A stretch of 64,000 bases of DNA from CBDBCU01 sp965243185 (lineage in GTDB: Bacteria; Chloroflexota; Dehalococcoidia; Lucifugimonadales; UBA3495): NCBI GenBank assembly GCA_965243185.1, contig OZ251531.1:682001-746000 (forward strand). The letters are read 5' to 3'. The position numbers and the translations under genes are program-made. Positions 54,527 through 63,147 of the stretch are shown in pieces; within the stretch, counting starts at the first letter, position 1; the number at the start of each line of letters is the position of its first letter. Under the pieces are notes generated by a model that had not been told where the DNA came from, made no database searches, and saw only the letters and a list, made by a program, of their open reading frames with translations.

Positions 54527-55393
54527 TCAGCCAGGAATCCGGGTCTGGTTGGTTTTTTGGGGCTGATCAGCGGTCAGAGGCTTGGGGCAACTGCGGCGTG
54601 TGTCTCTGACCTTTTCTCCCCAATTCTGGATCCGGCCGGAGAGGAGCGGGGGCGTGTCCCGTTGGGCGAAGAAGTTGAGGGACAGCTGGTCGATGATGCC
54701 CGCTTTGGTCAGGTCGGCAGCAGCGGCGTGCGGTACCGGTTGGGGCCGGTGAGGTTCGGGTAGTCGTGGCAGAAATCGGCCTGTTCCTTGGCTTCCGGCC
54801 GGGCCAGGTCTTTGGCGCAGCCGACGGCTACCAGGTTGGGGAACTGGTAAGTGATGAGATCTGCTTCGAGGCGGCCGGCGGTGGTTTCCGGCTCCGGGTT
54901 TTGGGCGTGGTTCGCTGCGGTGAGCAGGCGGCGGCCGGCGGCCTGGCCTTCGTCGGTGGGCTGGTAGTCCGGCTCCGGGCTGACGTAAGCGCAGAGAGCG
55001 TTTTCGAGTGGGTCGGGGCAGGAGTTGGCCATGCGGACCTGGTGTCCTTGCGGCGTGTTCGGGTTGTGGTCGGCTACGGAGAGGGAGTCCAGCTGGTAGA
55101 TGCCGGTGGTCAGCTGGCGGGGGCCAGCCGGGCGAGGAGTAAGACGACGTCGTCTTCCGTTCGGTCGTTGAGGGCTTTTCCCGGGGGATGCCGGCCGGGG
55201 CGGTGCCGGTTTCCAAGGCTCGGGAGTCGGGCTTGATGAGCTCTTCGGGATGGTCGAAGTGGTGGACCAGGTTCGTGTCCAGCTGGCGGAGCGGCTTGCT
55301 GAGGTCGTGGCGCAGCAGGCCGTAGTTTTCCGGCTTGGAGGTGTCGTAGTCGTCGTACTTGTCGAAGGAGTAGTCCAGTTTTTCGGGCGGCAT
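54527..55393 (-). pseudogene. Unknown protein, about 285 residues in three -1 shifted pieces
   Basis: Coding texture passes through three frames, each step -1: MPPEKLDYSFDKYDDYDTSK...LETGTAPAG, then KALNDRTEDDVVLLLARLAP, then RQLTTGIYQLDSLSVADHNP...LEADLITYQFPNLVAVGCAKDLARPEAKEQADF, then LTKAGIIDQLSLNFFAQRDTPPLL..., ending in TGA. The first two steps fall in C5 runs. No domain recognised. Indel-damaged gene or sequencing indels. Confidence 0.55.
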
Positions 55394-55686
55394 GAGGCTG
55401 CTTTGCCTCCTGGAGAGTGGCTGTTGGGTTTGGGATGGATTGTAAGGGTAAGGTAGGTATCCGCGGTTTGCCGGCGGCAAGGGCGTCTGAAAGAGGCTGG
55501 AATTGGTGGAATATGGGGGTTGACTTTATGTAATCCCTGAGGCTATACTTTGGTCGGCGATAAGGATACCTCCTCAAGGCAACGGCCGCAGTCGGCGGAT
55601 TAGGGCCCCGCCGGCTGCGGTTGTTTTGTCGGTGGTTATTTTTGACCGGGATAGGTTACTGAACTTTGGTTTCAGTCTGTTTGATT
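55394..55686. other. Intergenic gap with plus-strand terminator-like hairpin
   Basis: A 13-bp stem with one wobble (CCGCAGTCGGCGG / CCGCCGGCTGCGG) at 55586-55620 is followed by TTGTTTTG, a good terminator for a plus-strand transcript. No plus-strand gene was identified that would use it. Confidence 0.5.
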
Positions 55687-56855
55687 GGCGCTGTTTCAGA
55701 AAGTGTTGGCAGTTCCGAATAAAGGCGTGGCTGGGCGGTCAACTCGTGCCGGTCTATGCAATACATCGCCCAACACCGCCCTAAAGTTAGTCGCCCCGGC
55801 GGCGCTTTTCAGCCCCCGGTGCAACCGATAGCGGGGTTTAATCCGTCCGAACCTTCCCTTCAACCAATTAGCGCTATTGGGTACTCCGGGTTCCCTTTGG
55901 TGCAGGGTTATTTGTCGCCAGCGTTCCGGTAAATGCACCGCCAACCGGCGCAACTCCCGGGCAAGGCCGGATCGCGGGCCCACTGCTGCAACCGTTCGGC
56001 CCCAGCGGCGGGCAACTCCCGCACCAGTCGGGACCTTTGCCAAAACAGTTCCCCCCCAGGCTTTCCGCAAGTCCGGTTTCAAGCGTCCCTTCCAACGGCC
56101 CAAGGTGCGCTGCATAAGTGCCATACATTGCTACCGCCCTAGCCCGGCATCCTCAATGGGTCCGGCATATTCGGCGGCGTCATCGGTTACCACTACCTCT
56201 ACTCCCAACTGGTCGGCCAATTCCCGGAACCATCGCCCCTAGTCAAAGCCCGGGCCGGTCAACTCCAACCCCGGCATTCGCCCGTCCTGTCCCACTACCA
56301 CCCCTACCGGCCGGAACTTGCCGCGCACCCGCAACATGGTCTCGTCCACCGCCCCAATCCGCACCCAGCCCACCGGCAAGCGCCGCCCCACCGCCAGCCC
56401 CAACCGCTGCATCTCCCGCCAACTAGTTACCTGAGCCACCGAATAGCCCGGCAGACTCGCCATTACCTCAATACCCCGGTGGCTCAAGCCCAAGGCATAC
56501 CACATCCCCGGCAGAGCGGTAAAGGGTTGGCTGCGCCGGCCCCGGCTGCTCCCCAGCGGCCGGGCCGTGATGGTTTTACCGCAAGACGCGCACCGCTAGC
56601 GTTGGGTTCGGATGCATTTGATATGCACATCAGTTAAAGCCCACTGCCACTTCCTGCCCCACTTTTGCCCGGTTTGACCGCCCCAACGGGAATACCCCTG
56701 CGGCGGGACGGGCTGGGGCTGGACCCGCTGCTCGGCTAGGTTTAAGATAAGCATCAGTTGAACCGCCGCCGATGGGATTTTGTCGCTTAATCCATTCTAC
56801 GGCGGTTCGGACCTTTTGCAATCCGCTCCCTGCCAACACTTTCGGAAACAGCGCC
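55687..56855 (-). mobile_element. IS element with 26-bp ends
   Basis: Terminal repeats GGCGCTGTTTCAGAAAGTG... and its inverse match at 25 of 26 bases. 1169 bp, one transposase frame on the minus strand. A related orphan end lies at 49217-49285. No target duplication recognised. Confidence 0.75.
55696..56628 (-). pseudogene. Transposase with three in-frame TAG codons
   Basis: One register of about 310 codons from GTG 56628: zinc-ribbon end CIRTQR*RCASCGKTI, LSHRGIEVMASLPGYSVAQVTSW (HTH), VRIGAVDETMLRVRGKFRPVGVVVG (Asp), LGVEVVVTDDAAEYAGP (Asp), NSANWLKGRFGRIKPRYRLHRG (C-terminal region). TAG occurs at 56598, 56241 and 56133 without any frameshift. Positions fit Tyr, unknown and Gln respectively by context, which favours independent mutations over one reassigned codon. 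Confidence 0.7.
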
Positions 56856-56935
56856 TGTTTTCTCCGTTACTTGACAGCAGTTTTGTAGCTCCATTAAGCT
56901 GAAGCCGACCGGTGGGAATTGTCTCTCCCGGTCAA

Positions 56936-57001
56936 TGGGCCCTTGGGCGGGGTCGAACCGCTCCTCCCCTGGATTACCAAGTCCGGGTCACCACCAAGGC
57001 C
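56936..57001 (-). tRNA. tRNA-Thr(GGT)-like degenerate gene
   Basis: Minus-strand sequence with acceptor GGCCTTG/CAAGGGC (one mismatch), T-arm GCGG-TTCGACC-CCGC and 3' CCA. The anticodon region GGA-CTTGGTAA-TCC has GGT but can be folded with an 8-base loop. The D-arm is too short (total 66 bases). Likely a remnant or an unusual tRNA-like RNA. Confidence 0.4.
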
Positions 57002-57014
57002 GGGGATCTCGCTA

Positions 57015-57053
57015 GTCCCCGTCGGCACCGGTTGGCATCGAACCGACGGGGAC
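57015..57053. repeat. Perfect 11-bp inverted repeat
   Basis: GTCCCCGTCGG and CCGACGGGGAC separated by 17 bases, 13 bases from the tRNA-like sequence. Its loop strand contains GGTTCGAT, reminiscent of a T-arm, so it may be a piece of another tRNA. No T-run. Confidence 0.5.
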
Positions 57054-57194
57054 GATTCCTGTTCTATCCCAATTTCCAGGGTGAAACAACAGAATGATGA
57101 GCGAATTGGGGCGATTTCCCCCAAAAGCATACAGACAGGCGGGAGGGATTAGTCCCTCCCGCCTTTTCCCAATTAGTTACCCTTTTGACCCTCC

Positions 57195-57590
57195 CTAAGT
57201 CTCGGGGCAGGGCCTTTTTATTATCCGTACAGTTGCTGGTATTCCCTTGCAACAGGCGCCAGTTGAAAGAGCAAGGCAGTGTTGCTGGAAGTCCACCGCA
57301 GGCAGATTTTCCGGGGAGTTTCCAATAATGAACAGGCCATGGTCGAGCAAGTGGCTAGGCTTGAGTTCCGGGAAACCCCAAGCACCGGCCTGCCGGGCCA
57401 GTATTTCCCGCACGTGTTCGTCGCCGGTCTGCTCGGTGAGGAAGCTACGGCAGGCCAGGGTAGGCTGGTCGGGTTCGGGTCCAAGGCTGAAGTCCCGGGC
57501 GGCCGGTAGCTTGCCGAAAAACTCGCGGTTCTGGCTGGGCGGCCAAGGCCACTGGACTTGAGAATGGTCTTCTGGCAGCGGTTGGTTCAT
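57195..57590 (-). CDS. Unknown protein, possible frameshift near the end
   Basis: 131 residues: WPWPPSQNREFFGKLPAARDF, QPTLACRSFLTEQTGDEHVREILARQ, GFPELKPSHLLDHGLFIIGN. After NLPAVDFQQ the continuing frame looks less natural than the neighbouring frame (ALLFQLAPVAREYQQLYG, stop TAA), so the true C-terminus may need a shift. No family recognised. Same strand and style as the other genes in this block. Confidence 0.5.
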   Translation of the reverse strand: MNQPLPEDHSQVQWPWPPSQNREFFGKLPAARDFSLGPEPDQPTLACRSFLTEQTGDEHVREILARQAGAWGFPELKPSHLLDHGLFIIGNSPENLPAVDFQQHCLALSTGACCKGIPATVRIIKRPCPET

Positions 57591-57731
57591 GACTTCCTCA
57601 GTGGATGCTGACTCGGGATTTGGTGGGTTGTTCCAATCCTCTATGGGCTGGTTAGCCGAGACTACTAATTGGATCTCTTTGGCAGGAATCGCTTCGTTCG
57701 CTGAGGTTCATCCAGTCGGACTAGAGGACGG

Positions 57732-58415
57732 TTAATACTGGATGGCCTTGTATTCCGGTCCCAGCATGAGGATGGCTCCCTTTTCGTAGGGCAAGTGCTG
57801 GCTGATGGCGATGCTGGGCTCGGGTAGGCTTGTGGACAGGTAAATGCCGGTTACTTCGCCGGAGTTGGCGGCGCGGTTTGCCTGGTTCCGGGCTACGGTG
57901 TCCGGGTTGGCGTCGCCGTAGTCGCCATCCAAGTAGCGCTGATGCAGTCCGGCCAGCATGGCCACCAGGTTCAATCCTTTGGGGTACAGAGCCACGACGG
58001 CTTCTTTCAGCTGCTCGGTTACGACGGTTCCGGAAAGAGAATATGCTGGAGCTTCCGGATGGTCCAGCCGGACTACTGCGGCATAGCCGGTTTCATCCCC
58101 GGGTTGAGGATAGCGCAGTTCGATGGCGAACGGGGACGGGTAGAAGCCGACCATCTCGGAGATTACTGTGTCAATCAGCCATTTCAGGTGAGGTTCTACA
58201 GCGAAGGCATAGCTGGGGGAAGGGGCGCGGCGGGGGGGGGGGGGGGGGGCTTGCGGCGGCTTGGTGGCGATGATGCGGTCGGCTGATTCAAACCGCAGGT
58301 CGATGTTGAGCTGATCAGCGGCGGCGGCCGCAATGCCTTGACTCTGGCGGGCGACTTCCTCGAAGCCGACCATGAATTGGTGGGTTTCCACTGGGGCGGC
58401 GGCGGTTCTGGTCAT
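57732..58415 (-). CDS. Unknown protein with poly-proline tract
   Basis: 227 residues, AGGA 11 bases before the ATG. N-terminal TAAAPVETHQFMVGFEEVARQSQG, a Pro run encoded by an 18-base homopolymer, then a folded-looking part: HLKWLIDTVISEMVGFYPSPFAIELRYPQPGDETGYAAVVRLDH, EQLKEAVVALYPKGLNLVAMLAGLHQRYLDGDYGDANPD, GAILMLGPEYKAIQY. No family recognised. Any change in the tract length that is not a multiple of three would abolish most of the protein. Confidence 0.65.
   Translation of the reverse strand: MTRTAAAPVETHQFMVGFEEVARQSQGIAAAAADQLNIDLRFESADRIIATKPPQAPPPPPRRAPSPSYAFAVEPHLKWLIDTVISEMVGFYPSPFAIELRYPQPGDETGYAAVVRLDHPEAPAYSLSGTVVTEQLKEAVVALYPKGLNLVAMLAGLHQRYLDGDYGDANPDTVARNQANRAANSGEVTGIYLSTSLPEPSIAISQHLPYEKGAILMLGPEYKAIQY
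58232..58249. repeat. Poly-G(18) tract inside a gene
   Basis: Eighteen consecutive G on the plus strand (C on the coding strand) within the proline-rich segment of the gene above. It is by far the longest homopolymer in the window. Candidate slipped-strand phase-variation site, or a place where assembly length is unreliable. Confidence 0.95.
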
Positions 58416-58538
58416 CAGTCTGTTGTCCTGGAGGGAATGGCGTTGGTTCAAGGGGATGGAAAGGGGCCGTTTGGCGGTGGCATTGGTCGGTGTGCCTTTT
58501 TATTCTGGGGTTGGGGCAGCAACCGGTTGGCGTTGCGC

Positions 58539-58844
58539 TTAAATGAGGTAGGCTTCCCTGCGGACGGCGTAGCGGCGGGTTTTGCCGGCTATGATGTTGT
58601 CCGGGTCGGCGGCCAGCTGTTGGCGGGCTTGGCTGCGGTGCAGTTTGTGTTCCCGCAGGCCGGTGACCCGACAATCCCTGCTGATTTCCAGCCGGAAGGT
58701 ACGAGCGCCATCCGGCGCGGTCACCAAGTAGCCGCTGGAGTTCCGGGCCTTATGGGTTTGCTCCCAGCGGGGCGAGTGCCGGTCGTACGGTCCGCGGGGA
58801 GACTTGCGGCAGTCGCGGGGTATGCTGCGCCGGGTGTCGCTCAT
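58539..58844 (-). CDS. Small basic unknown protein
   Basis: 101 residues, GGGAGG 8 bases before the ATG. Arg-rich N-terminus (DTRRSIPRDCRKSPRGPYDR) and a compact C-terminal part (GYLVTAPDGARTFRLEISRDCRVTGLREHKLHRS, PDNIIAGKTRRYAVRREA). Could bind nucleic acid by charge. The same register continues, through two TAA codons, into the next gene downstream. Confidence 0.55.
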   Translation of the reverse strand: MSDTRRSIPRDCRKSPRGPYDRHSPRWEQTHKARNSSGYLVTAPDGARTFRLEISRDCRVTGLREHKLHRSQARQQLAADPDNIIAGKTRRYAVRREAYLI

Positions 58845-59430
58845 GGGGATCCTCCCCTGAGAGTTTGGGACTATTATAACGGGTTGCAGCGGCGTTTGTC
58901 TTAAGCTGGCCGTCTCGGATTCGGCGTTTTTGGCAATGTTGGCCGCCCCGTTCCGGATCCGGCGGCATGGTCGTCAGTTCCGAGTTGGAATGTGGACCCC
59001 GGTCCCGGTGGAGCAAGTCGCCCTTCTCGATGCAACGGTCGGATTATTCGAGGCTGTGGACTGGTATGGGGATTGGTATCATTTTTTGTCAGGGTTGTAC
59101 CAATGGACCCAAGTTGGATCGAGAAGGGGAGTGGTAAAGGCGGTAACGTCATATTTGGGGTTGCTTGGACTGCTTCGGGGGTGATGGTATTACCAATGAC
59201 AATCGGGAAAGCTGCGATTTTGGTGGCGCTGCTGATGGCTTTGGCATTGTCGATTGCCTTTTGGACATCATAGTGGTAGACGGTCTCGCCGGTTCCTTTG
59301 ATTCGGGCGCGGGTGATCAGGCCGGCGTCTCGGATGCCGGGTTCCTGTTCGCGGGTAATGAGGCGGTCCTCTACAGCATCGGCGAAGGAGTCGTAAAAAG
59401 AAGGGTCATCGGGTTCTCTTACGCTCTTTA

Positions 59431-60473
59431 ACGCTTGGTGTGAAATTAAAAAGTCCGGAAAGACCTTGTATTGAAAGGTGTCTTTGCCGCATAGTTAAGC
59501 CTACCTGACAAAAGGAGGCTGGGCTATGCTGGATCCGAACACCTTCCTGACCATACTATATGTCCTGGTGGACGACTTTTGCAAATCCCAGGTGCCGCCG
59601 CCCCGGCAACCGGGCCGGCCGCCGGCTTTGTCCGACAGCGAGGTAATTACTTTGCTCGGTTTCAGCCAATGGCGACGCTTTGGCCGCGCGCGGGACTTTT
59701 ACCGCTATGCCGAGACCCAACTGCGGGATGCCTTCCCCCGGCTGCCCAACCGCAGCCAGTTCAACCGCCACGCCCGCCGCTGTTACGCCTTGCAGGCCGC
59801 CTTCTGGCGTTACCAGTCTGACTTGCTCCAGGAACCGGAGGGGCTGTACCAAGCCCTGGACAGCACCGCCGTGCCGACCCGGGCCGCCAAGCGACGGGGG
59901 AAGGGCTGGCTGCCCGGACCAGCCGACATCGGCTACAGCAATCGCTTGGGCGGGTATGCCGGCTTGCATCTGCTGCTGGCTACGGGCCCGGCCGGCAACA
60001 TTACCGGGTTCAGTTTGGCCCCGGCCAGCGCCAAAGACCAGACTATGACCGAGGTTTTCCTGGCTTTTCGGTTGTATCCCCATCCCCGACTGCCCACTTT
60101 GGGAGCTTACTGCCCTTGGTATGTGGCCGACAAAGGCTTTACCGGGCGGGCCGCCCACCAACGCTGGCAGCAGGAGTATCAAGCTTGCGTTGTGGCGCCG
60201 CCGCAACGCCACCGCAAGCATCCCTGGCGCTATTCCTGGCGCCGTTGGGTGGCCGGCAAGCGGCAGATTGGGGAAACGGACTTTGCCCAGTTGCAAGGCT
60301 TTTTCCGCTTGGGGCAAGACCGTCCGCACACCCTGGAGGGATTGCAGACGCGGCTGGTGGCTAAGGTGATTATGCATAACTTTTGCATCGGGCTGAACCG
60401 GCAGTTGGGCCGGCCCAATCTGTCCTTCGCCGACCTGCTGGGCTGGTAGCCCCGGCTATTTCACACCAAGCGT
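59431..60473 (+). mobile_element. IS982-like insertion sequence, complete
   Basis: Perfect 17-bp ends (AACGCTTGGTGTGAAAT and inverse, counting the junction A) and a 4-bp target duplication TTTA on both sides. Transposase intact. Inserted into a minus-strand gene whose frame is restored on excision, so the insertion is recent. Confidence 0.85.
59526..60449 (+). CDS. IS982-like transposase
   Basis: 307 residues, GGAGG upstream. N-terminal LTILYVLVDDFCK and RPPALSDSEVITLLGF are IS982-like; catalytic Asp in GLYQALDSTAVPTR, Asp in WYVADKGFTGR, and a C-terminal Glu-containing stretch (GETDFAQLQGFFRLGQDRPHTLEGL). The second frame is uninterrupted, so this element is probably active. Confidence 0.85.
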   Translation: MLDPNTFLTILYVLVDDFCKSQVPPPRQPGRPPALSDSEVITLLGFSQWRRFGRARDFYRYAETQLRDAFPRLPNRSQFNRHARRCYALQAAFWRYQSDLLQEPEGLYQALDSTAVPTRAAKRRGKGWLPGPADIGYSNRLGGYAGLHLLLATGPAGNITGFSLAPASAKDQTMTEVFLAFRLYPHPRLPTLGAYCPWYVADKGFTGRAAHQRWQQEYQACVVAPPQRHRKHPWRYSWRRWVAGKRQIGETDFAQLQGFFRLGQDRPHTLEGLQTRLVAKVIMHNFCIGLNRQLGRPNLSFADLLGW

Positions 60474-60682
60474 TTTAGAATGACGATGCTGCGAAGCCCC
60501 CTCTGGCGGATGGGAAGGAAAGATCTGATGTTAGCATGGAGGCGGTGTTCGGCTGGAAAACCGGCCAAGTGGGCTACCCTGCCTTTCGGCTTAGTGGCTG
60601 CTATTTTCAAGTCTTTGTCGATTTCAGTGGGCGCTGCCATGGTTTGGTGAAAATCTCCTTGGCTGGTTTGGGCTTGGCGGTC

Positions 60683-60711
60683 ATTATATGCCTTTTAGTG
60701 TCCCTTGTTAA
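60683..60711 (-). promoter_or_regulatory. Near-consensus sigma-70 promoter
   Basis: On the minus strand TTAACA and TATAAT are spaced by exactly 17 bases, 11 of 12 consensus positions. It starts 11 bases after the 3' end of tRNA-Gln(CTG) and drives the split gene with a 40-base leader. Confidence 0.8.
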
Positions 60712-60721
60712 GGGGGTATTA

Positions 60722-60795
60722 TGGCGCAGGCGGCGGGATTTGAACCAGCGTCTTCGGCTTCAGAGGCCGATGTTTTGCCATTAAACTACGCCCGC
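60722..60795 (-). tRNA. tRNA-Gln(CTG)
   Basis: 74 bases, complete cloverleaf: acceptor GCGGGCG/CGCCTGC (one G-T), D-arm GTTTAATGGCAAAAC, anticodon loop CTCTGAA (CTG), T-arm GCTGG... TTCAAAT, encoded CCA. Decodes CAG. First of two tandem Gln tRNAs when read leftward. Confidence 0.9.
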
Positions 60796-60808
60796 GAGAG
60801 GTTTGCAA

Positions 60809-60882
60809 TGGCGCGGGAGGCTGATATCGATCCAGCGTCTCCGACTTCAAAGGCCGGCGTTCTGCCATTGAACTACGCCCAC
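60809..60882 (-). tRNA. tRNA-Gln(TTG)
   Basis: 74 bases with anticodon loop CTTTGAA (TTG, decodes CAA) and encoded CCA. Acceptor GTGGGCG/CTCCCGC has one C-T mismatch and one G-T, and the T-loop reads ATCGATA rather than TTCRANY, so it is more diverged than its neighbour 13 bases away. May be weakly functional. Confidence 0.75.
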
Positions 60883-61027
60883 TGGGAGATCGGGTTGACT
60901 TCAGGTTTGACCTTCAGGTTGGTTTGTTTCGGCTTCCCGGCGGCGGTTCAGGATGGCGTCGATCTCGTCGGCGATGTCCGGGTTTGAATTGGTGGTATGG
61001 TCAGTCTCAAGATAATCAGTCCGGCGA

Positions 61028-61477
61028 TCAGGAGTTGGCGGCCTTGGCTAGCGGGATCCTCTCGCGTTTGGTCTTCCGGATTTCGAATCCGCCGCAGTTG
61101 GTCAGGAAATCGGCCCAGCGGTGGTCCCGGGCCATGAATTCGGCTGACAGCGTTTCCCGGTCGGGCGGTTCACCCTCGTAGTGGATGGACCTATGTCGGT
61201 ACTTGTTCTCGTAGAAGTCGGCATAGGCTTGTTCGGCGGCCGGCGTAGCCAGATAGTCTTTGAGGGACTGGCTCAGTTTGAGGGCGTCGCCGGCGTCCAT
61301 ATACTGGACATCGTTGGCAATCCAGCCCATGCTGAAGGGCTTTCGCTGGTCGGGGTCCCGGATGGTGTAGCCGGCCGGGGCAAAGGCCGGGTGGCTGGCA
61401 ACGCTGAGAATTTTGAAATGCAGCGCATTGGATTCATAGCTTTGGCCGGGGTTGCGGCCGATGAAGGCGTGGCTCAT
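61028..61477 (-). CDS. Unknown protein, intact
   Basis: 149 residues without any internal problem: FIGRNPGQSYESNALHFKIL, GYTIRDPDQRKPFSMGWIAND, LSQSLKDYLATPAAEQAYADFYENKYRHRSIHY, EFMARDHRWADFLTNCGGFEIRKTKRERI. Stop TGA. Mixed alpha/beta, no membrane segment. No family recognised. Confidence 0.65.
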   Translation of the reverse strand: MSHAFIGRNPGQSYESNALHFKILSVASHPAFAPAGYTIRDPDQRKPFSMGWIANDVQYMDAGDALKLSQSLKDYLATPAAEQAYADFYENKYRHRSIHYEGEPPDRETLSAEFMARDHRWADFLTNCGGFEIRKTKRERIPLAKAANS

Positions 61478-61597
61478 AAGCGGGTTATCTACTGCGGTTA
61501 TCTAAAGCCGCGTTTCGGCGGCTTCTGCTATTATGCCGGCATTCAGAGTAGATCCGGGGACGGCGGGGCTGTCTCGGTTCAGGAGGAGACGGAAAGG

Positions 61598-61861
61598 ATG
61601 AACTTTTATCCGGAAAACGACCCGCGGCATGACCCTTATGCCATGGCATGGCGTTTCGGCCCGGAGGGTCAGACCATTGATATTGACCGGTACTACCTGG
61701 CCCCGGAGAAAATCGAGCTGATTTACGGCAAGCTGTTTTGGACCGATGAGCAGCGCTTGATCATGGCGGGCCTGCTCATTGAGAACCTGGGCGTGGACGC
61801 GGTGGTTAGGCTGGGAAACCCGGAGGTCTGGAAGGCGGCGGTGGCCAAGCTGCCGGCTTAG
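61598..61861 (+). CDS. Unknown small protein on the opposite strand
   Basis: 87 residues, AAAGG close to the ATG with GGAGGAGAC further upstream: NDPRHDPYAMAWRFGPEGQT, DRYYLAPEKIELIYGKLFWTDEQRLIMAGLLIENLGVDAVVRLG. A compact, well-formed small protein. Only plus-strand gene of the block apart from IS genes. Ends in TAG, overlapping the end of the minus-strand frame by 4 bases. Confidence 0.65.
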   Translation: MNFYPENDPRHDPYAMAWRFGPEGQTIDIDRYYLAPEKIELIYGKLFWTDEQRLIMAGLLIENLGVDAVVRLGNPEVWKAAVAKLPA

Positions 61862-62214
61862 TTTTCTGCCGCTGAATCGGGCCGGGACCGGGTCAGCTGC
61901 TGCTTCAGTCGGTTGACCGGCGGCTTTTGGCGCACTGGGCTTCGCTGACGGTGAAGCTGGCTTTGAGCTCCGTCGAGTATTTGGCGCTGAGCTTTTCGGT
62001 TACCCATTGGTATCAGGCGTCGCCGCGGGCGACAGAGGGGGTGCCGCGTCCGTCGCCGGCTTGGCCGGTGAAGGTCTGCCATGTGAGCCGCCGGTTGCGG
62101 CGGCCGCAGGCCGCGCTGCGCAGCCGGTTGGTGGAGCTTTTGCGGCGGTTGCTCCTGTGGAACCGACCCTGGCCTTCAGGCGTTGCCGCCGGTTCCTTGC
62201 AGAAAGCGACGGGC
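61858..62214 (-). pseudogene. Degenerate coding stretch
   Basis: Fragments of convincing protein in changing frames: TWQTFTGQAGDGRGTPSVARGDA, TGA, YQWVTEKLSAKYSTELKASF, TVSEAQCAK, then after a -1 step in an A4 run KPPVNRLKQQLTRSRPDSAAEN and TAA. No clear start. By context the TGA stands for Trp. Probably the remnant of one gene. Confidence 0.45.
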
Positions 62215-62217
62215 CCG

Positions 62218-63147
62218 CTACAGGGGTTCTACGGGGGTCCCAACTCCGGCTCGACCATGCGCAGCTGAGCCAAGCCGCTTTCCGGCGTCGTAGCGGTTTG
62301 GATGAGGGTCTGCAGGGCGGCATCTTGCTGGTCTTGGGTTGCCTGATCCGAAGTCTGGCTTTTGACGGCGTTCAGGCAGCCGCGCTGCAAAGTTGCCGGA
62401 GCTCGCTCCGCTTGGGCTACGTCCGCGGCCAGGTCTCCCGTCTCGTCAGTAGGCGAATTGGCTTTTTGGCGCTGTCCGGCGGTTCCGGGCAACCCGGGTG
62501 CCGGAAAAGCTTCCGAGCTCGGTTTTTACCCCGGTTGGCGGTAAGGATCGTCGGGCCGGGTCTGCTCCCATTCGTTGAGGAACTTCTGGACGGACCGGCG
62601 GAAGGCAGTCTGTCCGCCGGCGGGTCCGTCCGGCGGGTTGTGGTCGGCTATTGCTTCGGCCCGGGCGCCGAAGCAGGCTTCCAGGATCAGGAGATGTACT
62701 GGGATATAGGGGCCGAAGTTGAGCAACTCGTCAGCGGCCGGCCGGCTTGGGACGGCTTGCTGATCCCTTCGCGGCGGTAGCCGTCGGCTATGGCTTCGGC
62801 CAAGACCGGCCCCAGGTCGGCCCGTTCCGGCGGAGTCATCATCCGGCAGCTCTTGGGGTCGGATTGGGAAGGCTGCTCCAAGCCCCAAGATTCGACCGCC
62901 TGCCGGAACCAGTGGCTGAAGCTTTCATGGGCGTTCTGCCCCTGGCTTTGGGCCAGGCTGACCGCGCAACCGTTGCGGTAGGCGTAGATTACGCCCAGAA
63001 AGGGGACTGGTTGCGGTGCTGTCGTTTGATGGCCGGCACGGCTTTTTCCAGGTCGGCCCGATTGACCGCGTAGCCGTTGGCGTAAAAGCCGGCGGTCGCG
63101 GCTTCCAGAATCCAGCGGTCGTAGTGCTTGATGAAGTCGGTGGTCAT
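62218..63147 (-). pseudogene. Unknown large protein in -1 shifted pieces with in-frame TAA
   Basis: Starts ATG overlapping the upstream stop (ATGA): MTTDFIKHYDRWILEAATAG, a -1 step in a C4/T3 run to FLGVIYAYRNGCAVSLAQSQ, another -1 step to RPAADELLNFGPYIPVHLLILEACFG, then PYRQPG, TAA (62526) and the same register continuing KPSSEAFPAPGLPGTAGQRQ to LAQLRMVEPELG, a last -1 step and TAG. About 305 codons in all. The part after TAA could be a separate gene, but no ribosome site is seen. Confidence 0.5.

Larger units (their letters stand above)
59044..60640 (-). pseudogene. Unknown protein gene split by IS982-like element
   Basis: Removing the IS and one TTTA copy restores one continuous frame from ATG 60640: MAAPTEIDKDLKIAATKPKG, AEHRLHANIRSFLPIRQRGLR, SIVILK[insertion]SVREPDDPSFYDSFADA, RLITREQEPGIRDAGLITRARIKGTG, KAIDNAKAISSATKIAAFPIVIGNTITPE. 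The end needs two -1 steps in C4 and A6 runs to reach KMIPIPIPVHSLE and TAA. Unknown family; it had its own strong promoter. Confidence 0.6.

Noticed and set aside
60722..60882. Suppressor tRNAs for stop codons
   Set aside because: The anticodon loops read CTG and TTG, which are ordinary Gln anticodons; neither CTA nor TTA is present.
62007..62780. 257-codon plus-strand frame
   Set aside because: Antisense shadow of the minus-strand pieces, which have better codon texture and overlapping start-stop arrangement.
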